A DNA stretch of 64,000 nucleotides from Patellaria atrata CBS 101060 (lineage: Eukaryota > Ascomycota > Dothideomycetes > Patellariales > Patellariaceae): assembly GCA_010093705.1 (NCBI GenBank), contig MU006090.1, positions 1,205,817 to 1,269,816 of the forward strand, read 5' to 3'. Below, piece by piece: positions 1-10,250 of the stretch. The notes beneath the pieces were generated by a model that was given only the letters and a program-made list of their open reading frames with translations, had not been told where the DNA came from and did not search any database. The translations under genes were made by a program, and so were the position numbers. Each line of letters starts with the position of its first letter. The first letter of the stretch is position 1.

Positions 1-142
1 CTGCGTACTCTTCCAGCCGGACATTCTTCTGAGAAGCGCATGTTCTTCACTGGGCATGTGCATATCGAGAAACCAAAGTCTACCCGTCCAATCACTTTCA
101 AAACAACTATCCATCGTCCATTGCTAACCGGGTCTTCAAAAG

Positions 143-585
143 CGTCTACTCTGCCCACGAGCACTCCTCCCAAAACCCCCTTCACCTTCCATCCTCTCCC
201 CCTTCTTTCTCTCCCCTTACTACACCAACCAGTACCACCTCCCTCCCAACAGATATCGTTCTCGAAACCCTCTTCTCCGTCCTCCTCATCAGCACAGGCA
301 TCGTTCTCGGCTCCTCCAGTCTCCGACCAATCCAATGGTCAAAATGGGCCGGACAGCTCGAGAGAGAGGAGAGGGTGAAGAAGAGTGTGAAGGAGATTAG
401 AGAAGGGACTGGGAATCCGTATCGGATTCTAGAGGAAAGGCCGGGGTTTGTGGATGTTAGGGTGAGTTATCGTTTTCCGGGAAGGGAAGGGAAAGGGTTA
501 TTGATGAGGGCTAATGTGTGTTTAGGGGAAGAGGAAGGAGTTTATGGAGTGGGTTAGGAAGGGGGATGACTTGGCGGCGAAGTAG
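143..585 (+). CDS. EMC5: EMC5 / membrane magnesium transporter-type subunit of the ER membrane complex, 5' end missing
   Basis: EMC5 is a two-TM subunit of the ER membrane protein complex, which inserts tail-anchored and multipass proteins. The readable exon starts at 143, after a branch site (gctaac at 123) and AG at 141-142. It encodes VYSAHEHSS, a Ser/Thr/Pro-rich lumenal loop, the second hydrophobic segment (LPTDIVLETLFSVLLIS...), then SLRPIQWSKWAGQLERE and NPYRILEERPGFVDVR, which are typical of fungal EMC5. An intron at 462-525 (GTGAGT...ctaat...TTTAG) joins to a short last exon ending RKGDDLAAK and stop at 583-585. The N-terminal exon with the first TM segment is not visible and probably lies before the window; the frame upstream of 143 is open but has no family resemblance. 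Family assignment is firm, the 5' end is unresolved. Confidence 0.8.
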
Positions 586-888
586 ACGAGATGCTGCGGG
601 TTGGTGAGTTTGCCTTGAGTGCTCAATCCAATATCGACTCGACTAACAAATATCTTAGGGCACAACATCGCTCATAACTCCGGAATAGAAGTACATAAAC
701 CTATAGAGCGATATGAGATACCATGCAAAATCATGATTCGTTCATCATATCTACTGTTACAGGTAGATGGTCTTTTACCCATTAACCCAGGATATGTATA
801 GTACAACGCAGTATTCTTGACCTTCAGAACTCCCGCTCGAATGCTTCAAACGTAATCATGTCGCCTCGTATAAATTTTCTCAGAGTGT
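586..888. other. Short convergent intergenic interval
   Basis: Between the stop of EMC5 (+) and the stop of the luciferase-domain gene (-). Contains only short reading frames without family resemblance; presumably overlapping 3' UTRs. Confidence 0.5.
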
Positions 889-1854
889 TCAGCAGTTGAT
901 ACTCCTGGAACTCTCGCAACGCTGGAACTTCTTCACATGCACGGAGCCTCCATCCCTCTGGATCTTCTCTTCGACGTCTTCTCCCTCCTTAGGCCTCTCC
1001 CCGCCTACGTACCATGCGGCCGCACATATGATCTCCTTAACAACCTCCAGTTCCTCCTCGTCCCTAGGTGCGTACACCATGATAAAGAAATTAGGCACAA
1101 AGCGACTGAGCCAGCCTCCTTTCGCAAGCGGATGACGTTCTCCCCATCCCTTCTCCAACACAATAGCGACATCAGCAGGGTGCAATGTCAGATGTAAAGA
1201 GCCATCACTTGGGTGTGCATGACAGATCTCTCCATTGCAGGTCAACGCAATCGGTGATGTGGAAAATAGTCCTGTACTATTCTTCTCAAAGCATGACGTT
1301 CCAAGCTTCATTTGGTTATTCTTCTCTCTCGCAAACTGGCTCACAGCATCACATAATTGTTGGTATGCCTTCTCTCCACCTTTTTGGGTGGTCTGCCGAT
1401 GCGGGGCGATACCACGGACCTCCGGACGGGGTCCTTTACGGGACTTCTCTAGGGTAAGTACGCCCTTTTGGGGACGGCAGCAACGTGGGACATTAGGTGG
1501 TTCGTACGGATTGGATAGGGCGAAGATGGAAAGAAATCTGAGCTTGAGGTAGCCGAGGGGTGTTTGAGGTGTACCCCCCGGCCCGAGGGACATGAAGGAT
1601 TTATAGTCTACGTGGATTAAATAGAGGACGGGAATTGAGAGGACCGAAATCGCTATTTGAACGATGGGATTGAAGCCATGGACGCCATGAAGGCCGTCTG
1701 GAGATGAGGATAGGTGTTGGATGGATAACTGATCCCTTGGACAATGAGAGTTTAGACACTCCATCGTGATTATCGGTTGTTGTAGCAGTTCTCCTATGTC
1801 GGGTGTGATGGAAGTCAAGATGTTAATCTTGAGTGGTGAGGAGGTTGAGGACAA
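889..1854 (-). CDS. Luciferase-domain (DUF5519-like) fungal protein, membrane-anchored
   Basis: Single-exon gene for 321 residues. A hydrophobic segment near residues 63-82 (NPIVQIAISVLSIPVLYLIH) is followed by the family hallmark YKSFMSLGPGGTPQTPLGYLKL at about 85-105. The C-terminal domain (about 205-300) has HAHPSDGSLHLTLHPADV and LEKGWGERHPLA, the core of the fungal 'luciferase domain' family. Despite the name these fungal proteins are not known to emit light; their substrate is unknown. The first Met of the frame is used, but Met31 is a possible alternative. The gene is convergent with EMC5. No frameshift or intron is needed. Confidence 0.75.
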   Translation of the reverse strand: MSSTSSPLKINILTSITPDIGELLQQPIITMECLNSHCPRDQLSIQHLSSSPDGLHGVHGFNPIVQIAISVLSIPVLYLIHVDYKSFMSLGPGGTPQTPLGYLKLRFLSIFALSNPYEPPNVPRCCRPQKGVLTLEKSRKGPRPEVRGIAPHRQTTQKGGEKAYQQLCDAVSQFAREKNNQMKLGTSCFEKNSTGLFSTSPIALTCNGEICHAHPSDGSLHLTLHPADVAIVLEKGWGERHPLAKGGWLSRFVPNFFIMVYAPRDEEELEVVKEIICAAAWYVGGERPKEGEDVEEKIQRDGGSVHVKKFQRCESSRSINC

Positions 1855-2454
1855 AAGGTCACTCCAAGCTATTTGAACCTACGTAAGGGTAGGCCGCGGA
1901 CCACAACCTAATTGTTGTGATCACCGATGAGTTTGGGGTACCTCAGCTGCGCTCCAGCACAACAGCCAAATAATCGGTGACGATGGAAGTTGAAAACAGC
2001 CCCATTATTCCTTCCTATCCTTCTTTTCCACAAACAGCGTTACTCACTAACCATCTAACTCTTATTTAACCAAACATGCCCAGTAATTCGCACGAAGGAC
2101 TCCACGTATCCACCAAATGTTTCTGGCAGATCTGATGACTGACGCATGGGCGAGCGACAAGATGAATTGTAATTGGTGACGTTGTTTTTCAGGCGCGCAA
2201 GGAACTGTGCAGCTGCAGATCTGCACCAAGGACGGTTGGTTGGAAAAGGAGGCTGAACCTGGGCCGTGTGACCTCACTGATTGTTTACCCCCACCTCAAC
2301 GCATTGTAGTTATGATACCATTTTGTGTAAATAACTGTTACAGTATCTGGTATTGAATTGGATGCTGCCATATATGGGACTACTATGCGGCCAATAGGAG
2401 TAACGCCAATTCAATGATTATGATGATTTATATACATATCTAAGCTACAGAGAT
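1855..2454. other. Intergenic, upstream of the luciferase-domain gene
   Basis: About 600 bp that should include the promoter of the minus-strand luciferase-domain gene. I see only short spurious frames and no repeat. Confidence 0.4.
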
Positions 2455-2997
2455 TTAAACCATTTTCCAAAGCTCTTCTAGAAACCGTTGTCGAACCCCT
2501 TGAACATCAACCCCTCTCCGGTCCGATAGCACGGCTGTGACGGCTCGACTCGGCTTCGGCTTGAGAACCACCTCAGACGTGGGTTCACGATGCATCTGCT
2601 TGAGGTATGCAGTATTCAGCGCAATGAGACGTGGCAGGTCTTCCAATAGTGGCAATGGGGGGTTTGATTGCTTAAAGGAGATGTGAATTTGTCATCCGTT
2701 GATACTCTGCAGCTTCGAACCGTTTGAGTGTGGGGAGAATGTGCTGGAACAGACGCAGAATCAATCCTTCATTACCAGAAAGAGACATCTCTGGATAACA
2801 TGCGACACGTTGAAGACAGGTATTGAAGGCATTATAGTCGTGCGTAGCTACGATCAGTAGTTCTACTGTAAGGCGACTTTTCGGCAGCAATCTAGATTCT
2901 CCTGACATATCCAAGACTAAAAGTTCGCAAACATATGTCTTGTTCAGGCCACGATGGCGAGGCTTCACTGTGCTCACTGGAACAACGAGTATTGAAT
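2455..2997 (-). pseudogene. Possible gene fragment or decayed gene of unknown family
   Basis: Two minus-strand reading frames look protein-like and run into each other: one at about 2997-2672 (LNKTYVCELLVLDMSGESR..., LILRLFQHILPTLKRF) and one at about 2670-2455 (PPLPLLEDLPRLIALNTAYL..., ending LEELWKMV). The junction offers no splice donor, so a shift of frame would be needed to read one protein. No initiator Met is evident; the upstream frame begins just after an AG (ttaggtag) that could be an acceptor. No family was recognised. It could be a broken gene, a gene with an unusual small intron, or chance. Confidence 0.3.
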
Positions 2998-3283
2998 GCA
3001 CGCACTACCTAAGAAGACGGGTACGGGGGGAATTCTCCTGGGATGGCACTAAGGTATTGGAATATTGTACGCTCATATTATGGGTCGGTCAAAACACTCA
3101 ACTTATCCATACAATTCGTGGATTTTACAGAATGGGGCTAAGTTGATGTTGCGCCAAAATATGTTTGGCGGGTATATTGTACGGCAAGTGTACTCTCTGT
3201 ATAGGAACCAAGGAGCGCTGACCCCGAAAAGGTGAAGAATTTATCTGGACAGGAACAAGAAGCTGTAATATCTGATATCGTAT

Positions 3284-5322
3284 TTACAGCCTAACACCCC
3301 TGATAAGTCCCTTCTTGATACCAGTAAGTTCACCTCCGTATCCACCTTTACCCTCCCCACCCTTGTAGACCGGTCTAATACTTCCGAGCTTCTTCTTCTT
3401 TTCCTCAAACTTCTTTCTCTTCTTCACTCTCGGATTTCTCACGTCTTTCTTCCGTCTTGGGGTGAGGCCTTTGTTCTTCTCAATGGCATAAGTGATCTTC
3501 CTCTTTCCATCTGCGCCAACCTGGTCTACTTCGACGACCTTGCCGCCTTCCAGTTTCGCCTTTGCGTAAGCTTCGGCGAACTCTTTCTTGTCTGACTTGC
3601 GCTTCTGTGACCTTGCAGCGACCATGTCGTAGTAGTCATCGTCATCGCTACCGTCGTCATCTCTGACTTCTCGGGCTTGACGTCGGTCCTCCTCGTCACT
3701 GTCCCCTCCTAGCTCTTCACCGGGACCATGCTTTGACTTACCTCTCTTCTCAGCTTCTACAAGGAGTCTCGCTTGTCTGTCTTTCAAGCGTTCCCTGTAT
3801 GGTATATCAGCGTCACCACCGATATCACGCCCAGCGGCATTGCGCTTGTTGGCTTTTTGGGCAATTTGAGATGTGTAGAATCTCAAACTCTTCCTTCGTC
3901 GAGCTTTTTCGGCTAATGTTTCTGCATCCAGAGGAGCTTCGTCTCCAAAGTCAGAATTGTCATCATCTGCAGCAACTGCAGCAGGTTTAACAGGTTTGAC
4001 TTTACGGCAGACTGCTTTACTGGTGAGGTTAGAGAGAGCGGAGAGTTCTTCCTCTGTCTTCCGCATCCTCTCCAACCGTCGAGCTTCCGCTTCTGCCTGT
4101 GCCTGTTCGGCAGCGCGCTGGGCTTTCGATTTCTTAACCTTTTGCGGTTTCTCTTTGCCTGCACCATTAAGTATATCCTCGGTTAGAGGCTCAGTATCTC
4201 CATCTTCTACTTCTTCCTCGATGGCAGAGAGCTCGTTACTATCCAAGTTATCAACAACCGCATCAGACACTCGCACGTCTTTGACTTTCATCCACAGACT
4301 TTTACACTGTACAAGCCCTTCCATGACCGGATGGTCTCTAAGCTCTGTTGCAGGCCTTGCTGTTATGGTAGACGTGCCTTCATTTGCCGTCGAAGTTAAA
4401 AGTGCGAAATACATCGTTAAAGAGGCAAGATAAGCAGATAAAGCTTGGTATTTTAAGACTGCCATTGGGGGTTTGGAAGGTACCTGAAGTCCCTTGATAG
4501 CATTCTTTCCCGAGGTCCGGTTGCGAATCATGGTTTCGGCTGCTGATGCAGTAAGAGAAAGTTCTTCGTAGATAGGTTGTAGATCCACAAATTCTTGTGC
4601 CAAAAACTCAAACTCAGGATATCTTGATTTGAGGATCGTCAGTTTCTCCTCTGGACCCATATCATCGGTGATTTGTAGTTGAGGCAGAACCTCTGTCACG
4701 ACGTCCTCTTCTCCGTCCTGATCGGCTTTATCCTCGCCATCGCCCAGCCAGTCTTCCTCATCGAATCCGAAGTCTGCGGCAGACATGCTTTTCAGCTGCT
4801 TTTGTTGTAATCGAAGTGCTTCTTTCTCCTCATCTAGGGCATCTTGCTCTGTCTCAATGACATCGGCATCATAATAGTCCTGCTTGGACGTGCCCCAAGC
4901 CTCGTTATCCTCGTCCTCATCGTCTAGTTGATCCTCTTCCTCATCTTCCCCCGCCCGCGACTTTTTGGACGCAACACCAGCTCGTCTGCTAGCATCATCC
5001 TCTTCAGAGTCCTCATCGTCGTCTGTGGCGTCGAAGGTGGAGAGCACTTCCTCGTCTGATGGTTCCAGAAACTCGTCTAGGGACAGTCAGCGATCTCTCA
5101 CGCCGAGTTAGATAAAGCAAACTAACCTTGTTCCTGCCATTGTCGCCGCCGCTTCGCCTCTGCGCTTTCACCAAGTAGGATTTTGTCTCGACCGTCGATA
5201 AACTCGTCCTCAGAATCAGCTACATCCTCGTATGTGTCAATGCGGAGATTGGAGGAGCCTCCATCGTTAACCTTGGCCCTTTTCTGACCATAAGGTTGGC
5301 CGCTCCCTTTTCTCTTCGCCAT
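3284..5322 (-). CDS. SAS10: SAS10/UTP3, small-subunit processome protein
   Basis: Utp3/Sas10 is a nucleolar U3 snoRNP-associated factor needed for 18S rRNA processing. Two exons, 5322-5127 and 5076-3284, with a 50-nt intron (GTTAGT...CTAG), give 662 residues. The N-terminus MAKRKGSGQPYGQKRAK is basic, followed by strongly acidic runs (residues about 70-130). The Sas10/Utp3/C1D domain lies around 205-290 (LQITDDMGPEEKLTILKSRYPEF...). The conserved C-terminal Sas10 motif is present: RRKKDVRNPRVKKRKKFEE, then LGSIRPVYKGGEG and GIKKGLIRGVRL at the very end. It is transcribed divergently from TSC10 across 312 bp. Confidence 0.93.
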
Positions 5323-5634
5323 GGGAAGGTTGAATAACTACCTTAGTATTGCCTCTCAAACACATCAGCATAATATGAAATTTTGGCGGCACTAGGCGGA
5401 TAGTGCTGGCAGTTTAGAGGATTGGCTAAGGCGGTCACACTAGCGGCCGTTTGCAAGTTACGAGCCATCCAATCAACCCAAACTCTTGCTCGCATCCTCT
5501 AATTCCTAAACTGGAAAATCCTCCAACATGCAACAGGAAGACAGGGGGGCCCTATCGGATATGGGACTGCTCATGGGGCCAATTTGAATTGTACATAAGG
5601 AAGCCCCTATTACTTTCGAAGTTCTGAACTACAA
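5323..5634. promoter_or_regulatory. Bidirectional promoter between SAS10 and TSC10
   Basis: A 312-bp head-to-head interval between the two start codons. It must carry both promoters and 5' leaders. GC-rich elements (ttttggcggcac near 5383, gcggccgt near 5445) are visible, but I cannot assign a factor. Confidence 0.55.
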
Positions 5635-6817
5635 ATGGCTCTTGGGTTCTTCTGGGCCTCAGTTCTTTTTGGTATTTTCCTCATAATACTCTTTTCAGAC
5701 ATAATGGGTCTCTTTTCACGAAAGAATGAATTTCCGGTGGATGGCAGGGTAAGTGACGCGTTATATTCTGATTGAGGACTGTTAGCTGACAGACACTTCA
5801 GACGGTGTTGCTTACAGGCGCGTCTCAGGGCATGGGAAGGTCGTTGGCAAGACTCCTTGCTGAACGAGGTGCTAATGTTGTTCTCGTCGCACGCAATGTC
5901 GAGAAACTCGAGGAAGCATTGAAGCATGCTAAGGTAGATGACGTGTTGAAAGTAATCTTTCCAAAACTCATGACTAACCTTTCATTCAGTCCGGCGCCAT
6001 AAGATCCAGTCAGAGATTTCACTATATCAGCGCAGACGTAACCAGCGCAGAGCAGAATACTCGCCTGGTAGAAGAGACGACAGAATGGAACAATGGACAA
6101 CCACCCGACATTGTATGGGCGAATGCGGGCTCTTCCACACCGAAACTCTTCATTGATGCTTCCATCGATACTCTGCGATCGCAAATGGACATCAATTACT
6201 GGGCAGCAACGTATCTTGCTCACGCCATCTTCAAGGTATGGCTAACACCAGCTGGTGATAAATCCTCTACCTCACCCACATCACAACTTCCTCGTCATCT
6301 TGTAATGACCTCGTCCTCCCTCGCATTCGTGAGTGTTGCTGGATATTCGCCATATTCCCCCGCGAAAGCCGCCATGCGCAGCTTATCCGATTCCTTACGC
6401 TCAGAGCTGAACTACTACAACGGAGCACGGCGATCAAACGATCCATCTTCAGCGCCACCCGTCGACGTGAAAATTCATACTGTCTTTCCTGGTACAATTA
6501 CAAGCCCAGGGTATGAACAAGAGAATCTGACCAAGCATAAAATATCACGCATATTAGAAGAAGGGGATCCCGTACAGTCGGCTGATGAAGTTGCACTTGC
6601 AGCTCTGAAAGAACTTGAGAAGGGTCACTATTTGATAGCTACGCAAATGCTTTCCGCGGCTATGCGAGCCAGTGCTTTGCAGGGTAGCCCACGGAACAAC
6701 TGGTTCATCGATACTATATTCAGTTGCGCTTGTAGTTTTGCTTGGCTATTTATTAGCCCTGACATGGAGGGCAAGGTGTACAAGTACGGTAAACAGAATG
6801 GCGTCAAGCCATCTTAA
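5635..6817 (+). CDS. TSC10: 3-ketodihydrosphingosine reductase (TSC10/KsrA)
   Basis: Catalyses NADPH-dependent reduction of 3-ketosphinganine to dihydrosphingosine, the second step of sphingolipid synthesis, at the ER. Three exons: 5635-5748, 5802-5933 and 5990-6817, giving 357 residues; introns are 53 and 56 nt with good GTAAGT/GTAGAT donors. Exon 1 encodes an N-terminal TM segment (ALGFFWASVLFGIFLIILF). The Rossmann motif TGASQGMG is at 43-50, the NAG motif in VWANAGSS, and the catalytic Y204-x3-K208 in GYSPYSPAKAA. The C-terminus has a second hydrophobic patch and a terminal KQNGVKPS. The region PGTITSPGYEQENLTKH is typical of the KDSR subfamily within the SDRs. Confidence 0.92.
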
Positions 6818-7266
6818 TGGAGTGAACATAATATATTCAATGTACTTCTTTCTCCTGCATTCCAGTCTTTTGCTTGCTTTATTGGTTACCAGTTCCACAA
6901 TTCACACAATGCTAATCTGCAAATTGTACACTTGAACTTAGGAATATTAGAGGCATTATCCTTTTGAAGGCTCAATGGGAACATTAACCTTTGTCCCATC
7001 CGAACCACAAAGAAAAAGACGCGTTCTAGATTACCCGGAATAGCTGACAATGATCTATTTGGGGAGACAAAGATCGTTCATCGTACTTTCATGGGACAAT
7101 GAATCGGCAGATCCCGAGTAGTGCTAATATAACGAAACGAACCCTCGTCCACCGCGCGTGATTATAGGGGTAAGCTCAATATCAATATGCTAGTGTACGT
7201 ACGAGGCAGGCCTCAGACAACACATACCGCGAGTGAATACTTGCAAGGAGTCGTTATTATACAAAA
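6818..7266. other. Intergenic between TSC10 and the coiled-coil gene
   Basis: About 450 bp between two plus-strand genes: the TSC10 3' UTR and the promoter and leader of the next gene. No repeat or further coding signal seen. Confidence 0.4.
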
Positions 7267-9666
7267 ATGGATGCGGAAAATCAGTACAGCGGGCCCGTGG
7301 ACTGGAAGGTCTCGAAAGAGTCTGATATAGAAGAAGAACGGGGTTCTCATATCGATGATATACCGGATACGAATGAATCCTTAGGAAATGCTCCCGACGA
7401 TGATGATTTGTCCGACTCAACTTGCGACATGGAAGAAGAAGATAGAGCGGGGTTTGAAGGTTTCGTGATGCTCTCTCGAACACCGTCGCAATGGAAGGTA
7501 CCCGCAGAGATCCCCGTCGAGGATGTATCCGAATTAAGTTCCCACTTTTCGGACACGACTGACGACAGTGAGGGAGAAGTGTCTCCGCCTAGTAGTCCTG
7601 AAGTATGTTGCTCTGAAGATGACAAAGAATGTCTGCATCAGGAGCTATACTCAGAACCACGGTCGAATAATGGATCACCTGACAATCAACTCAGAGACGG
7701 CGATCGAACTGCACCACAAGACGTTAGAATTTCAACCCCTAATGGAGAAATGCGAGACATCTTTGGTGAGACAGAGTTAACGAACAATCAACCACCAAAG
7801 GATGAATCCGAACAAGGCTGGGATAACAAAGAAAAATCGGAACATAAAACCCACATTGAAAACGAGAAGAAGTACGCGCGAAAGTATCTGAAAGAATTGT
7901 GTTCACGGGCCCTAGACTCTAAGCACGCGCGAGACATAGTCGCACCGCACTTCGAAGAGCTTGGACTAGGGTTTCATAGAACGGCTAATCAAGCGACGTT
8001 AACACGACGAAAAGGCAGCAAACGAAAGCCATCCGAGAAGAATGAGTCAAAGACAAGACCAAGATCTCCTCGTAGTTCCGTTCATAATACAACTCGTCTG
8101 GGAGATCCTGCAGCGAAACCCGCTCTGAGACCTCAGACATTGAAGGAACCCCGAAATCCAAGAGAAGACCCCAGGAACTACGACACAGAAGAACACCGCA
8201 TCATCAATAAATACGGACCACTACAACCACAAGATGAAGGATCAAAGGATGAGGTAGACAAAACTTTCCAAAAGAAATTATATGCTGAAGAGGATGCTGT
8301 CGAACACAAGGACCACAATCTTACGTTGACATTTCGGTACCTTTACGAAACGGAAAATAGCGAGAAGCGGGAGTATATACCGGGACTTGCGAGGTTCATA
8401 CCTAAAGCCCGTCACCACGGTATTTTAATGATCGAGGACCTAGAAAAGAAGGCCGAGCATCTGGAAAAGTCTCTCGAAAAAACGAAGAAAAATCATAAGA
8501 ACTCAGAGAACGAGTATTTCGAGAAACTGGATGAGGTTATGCAGGCATATCAACAGAAAAGAGACGAGCTCCGCAAGCTAAAAGAAGAGTACAAGGAGAT
8601 GGTAGAAAGCCACGATAGAGAGAGGGACTATTTATTCACCAAATGTTCCCATCTCATGGAAAAGAATGACGAGTTCTTAAACGAGAAGAAGACGCTGTGG
8701 GGGAAGGTTTTGAACTTAGAGTATGAGTTGGCAACGCGTCAAGGGGCAGCCGAGGTTGTGGGATCAACTATACCTTCACACGCAGATGTTTCAGTTCAAG
8801 TCAACGATGACCTACTGGTAGACACAATTCCCGACGTGACTGCGCTAGAAGGTGAACGAGACGCTGCTATCCAGGAAGCGGAGATGCTCCGCACAGAATA
8901 CATGAGAGTTCAGTCGAAACTCCGACGAAGTGCGGTAAAGCTGCGGGAGAAGGCTTCGATCATAGCCGAACTGGAGTCCCGCGTCGAAAACGATCAGGTC
9001 ATAATCAAATCCGCTGCCGCCGAACGTCGACGGTTAATCAAAGAGATCCACCGACTTGAATACAGGAAACTGGAGCAACCCGAGTCCTTCTCTAGAGTCG
9101 GAAAGGACTTCGAAAAGAGGATTCAGGAGATCGACATCCGGAGACAAAAGGGGCTCGATGCGTTACTCGTGGAGAAAAAGAACCGCGAAGAGGAAGAGAA
9201 AAGGTTGAATTTCTTCAAGGAAACGATCGACGAAGGCAACCTCAAATACAACGAAGAACTGGAACGGTCCCGTACCATTTTCGATCAACGTAAGCAGAGA
9301 TATGAAAGCGTGATGGAGAGGCGAAGACAGCGAGATGAGGCAAGAGCTGAACAGGAAGAGCTCGAGAAAGATGATTCCGAGGGGAAGATCGGGATGACAC
9401 CAAACCTATGGCGGAAGTGCCAGGATGATAAGGAGATATTGAGGAAGCTTGCGCAGATCGATATGATGGATGACTGGGTGTTTAAAGCTCTGTGCGAATT
9501 GCGACCTGTCCCTCGCATAGAACTGAAGAAGCCTAAAACTCCAGGGAGCTTGAAGGCTCCGAGGAGTGTTATAAGTTTTAAGGGTAGGTTTGATGATCCG
9601 GACATGCCAGGACCCTCGGGACCGGTGCTGGGACCAAAGAAGGGGTTTGGAGATCAGATTGGGTAG
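7267..9666 (+). CDS. Large acidic coiled-coil protein, unknown function
   Basis: Single-exon frame of 799 residues starting MDAENQYSGPVDW. The first 200 residues are acidic and Ser/Asp/Glu-rich. A basic Lys/Arg/Ser stretch follows at about 250-285 (RRKGSKRKPSEK). Long heptad-rich helices occupy about 395-490 and 545-720 (many E-K-L-E-K and R-R-Q-R-D-E patterns), so a dimeric or multimeric coiled coil is likely. A compact C-terminal segment (LWRKCQDDKEILRKLAQIDM, WVFKALCELRPVPRIE) could be a small folded module. I recognise no family; the codon pattern and lack of interruptions argue for a real gene. It could be cytoskeletal or spindle-pole related by its build, but that is only a guess. Confidence 0.75.
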   Translation: MDAENQYSGPVDWKVSKESDIEEERGSHIDDIPDTNESLGNAPDDDDLSDSTCDMEEEDRAGFEGFVMLSRTPSQWKVPAEIPVEDVSELSSHFSDTTDDSEGEVSPPSSPEVCCSEDDKECLHQELYSEPRSNNGSPDNQLRDGDRTAPQDVRISTPNGEMRDIFGETELTNNQPPKDESEQGWDNKEKSEHKTHIENEKKYARKYLKELCSRALDSKHARDIVAPHFEELGLGFHRTANQATLTRRKGSKRKPSEKNESKTRPRSPRSSVHNTTRLGDPAAKPALRPQTLKEPRNPREDPRNYDTEEHRIINKYGPLQPQDEGSKDEVDKTFQKKLYAEEDAVEHKDHNLTLTFRYLYETENSEKREYIPGLARFIPKARHHGILMIEDLEKKAEHLEKSLEKTKKNHKNSENEYFEKLDEVMQAYQQKRDELRKLKEEYKEMVESHDRERDYLFTKCSHLMEKNDEFLNEKKTLWGKVLNLEYELATRQGAAEVVGSTIPSHADVSVQVNDDLLVDTIPDVTALEGERDAAIQEAEMLRTEYMRVQSKLRRSAVKLREKASIIAELESRVENDQVIIKSAAAERRRLIKEIHRLEYRKLEQPESFSRVGKDFEKRIQEIDIRRQKGLDALLVEKKNREEEEKRLNFFKETIDEGNLKYNEELERSRTIFDQRKQRYESVMERRRQRDEARAEQEELEKDDSEGKIGMTPNLWRKCQDDKEILRKLAQIDMMDDWVFKALCELRPVPRIELKKPKTPGSLKAPRSVISFKGRFDDPDMPGPSGPVLGPKKGFGDQIG

Positions 9667-10250
9667 AACTTAATAGTAATACGATCAGGATGTTGAAAAG
9701 AAAAACTTGCATCTTTCTTCATCTGGATTGTAACCGATGAATTTTTTCTTTGAAGCAGTAACTCCTATTTGATAGTTTACTACCTCTTTTGGGTTAGTAA
9801 CGAATCCTCGACTCTATCACCGACATTCGGTCTTACAACATCCAACCTTCCCCGCTTAGCTCTACATGCAGCTTCAGTGTTCTGACATGTATTTAAAGGG
9901 CGCGCAAAGCTTTGAAGTCTGCTTTCCTACTTCACCTTCTGCTGTAAAGCCAAGTTGAAATACCACTGTATGCGGCACTATACATACCCAATTAATCCAT
10001 ATGATACTTGCTCTTATATACGGTCTTGAATAGTCTAACACTGGGGTATTGAGCTATATTTGCGCGTACTGGCAACGAATCCGGTCTTCTACTATCTACT
10101 CGTGAGTCACATATATTTACTCATACCAAAACCATATAACACATTCGAATACTAAAACCATAAAGTAAGAAACACATCTCGACCCGCCCAAGACCAATAT
10201 CCCCCCAGTCCAATCCCACTCTCTCACCACACCACACTCCATCCTCAAAC
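9667..10250. other. Intergenic upstream of the PPOX-type gene
   Basis: About 580 bp between two plus-strand genes. The last 60 bases before the next ATG are C/A-rich (cccagtccaatcccactctc), a typical fungal leader. Nothing else seen. Confidence 0.4.

Noticed and set aside
3957-4433. 158-codon plus-strand open frame inside SAS10
   Set aside because: Antisense shadow of a charged, low-complexity coding region; no start context or family.
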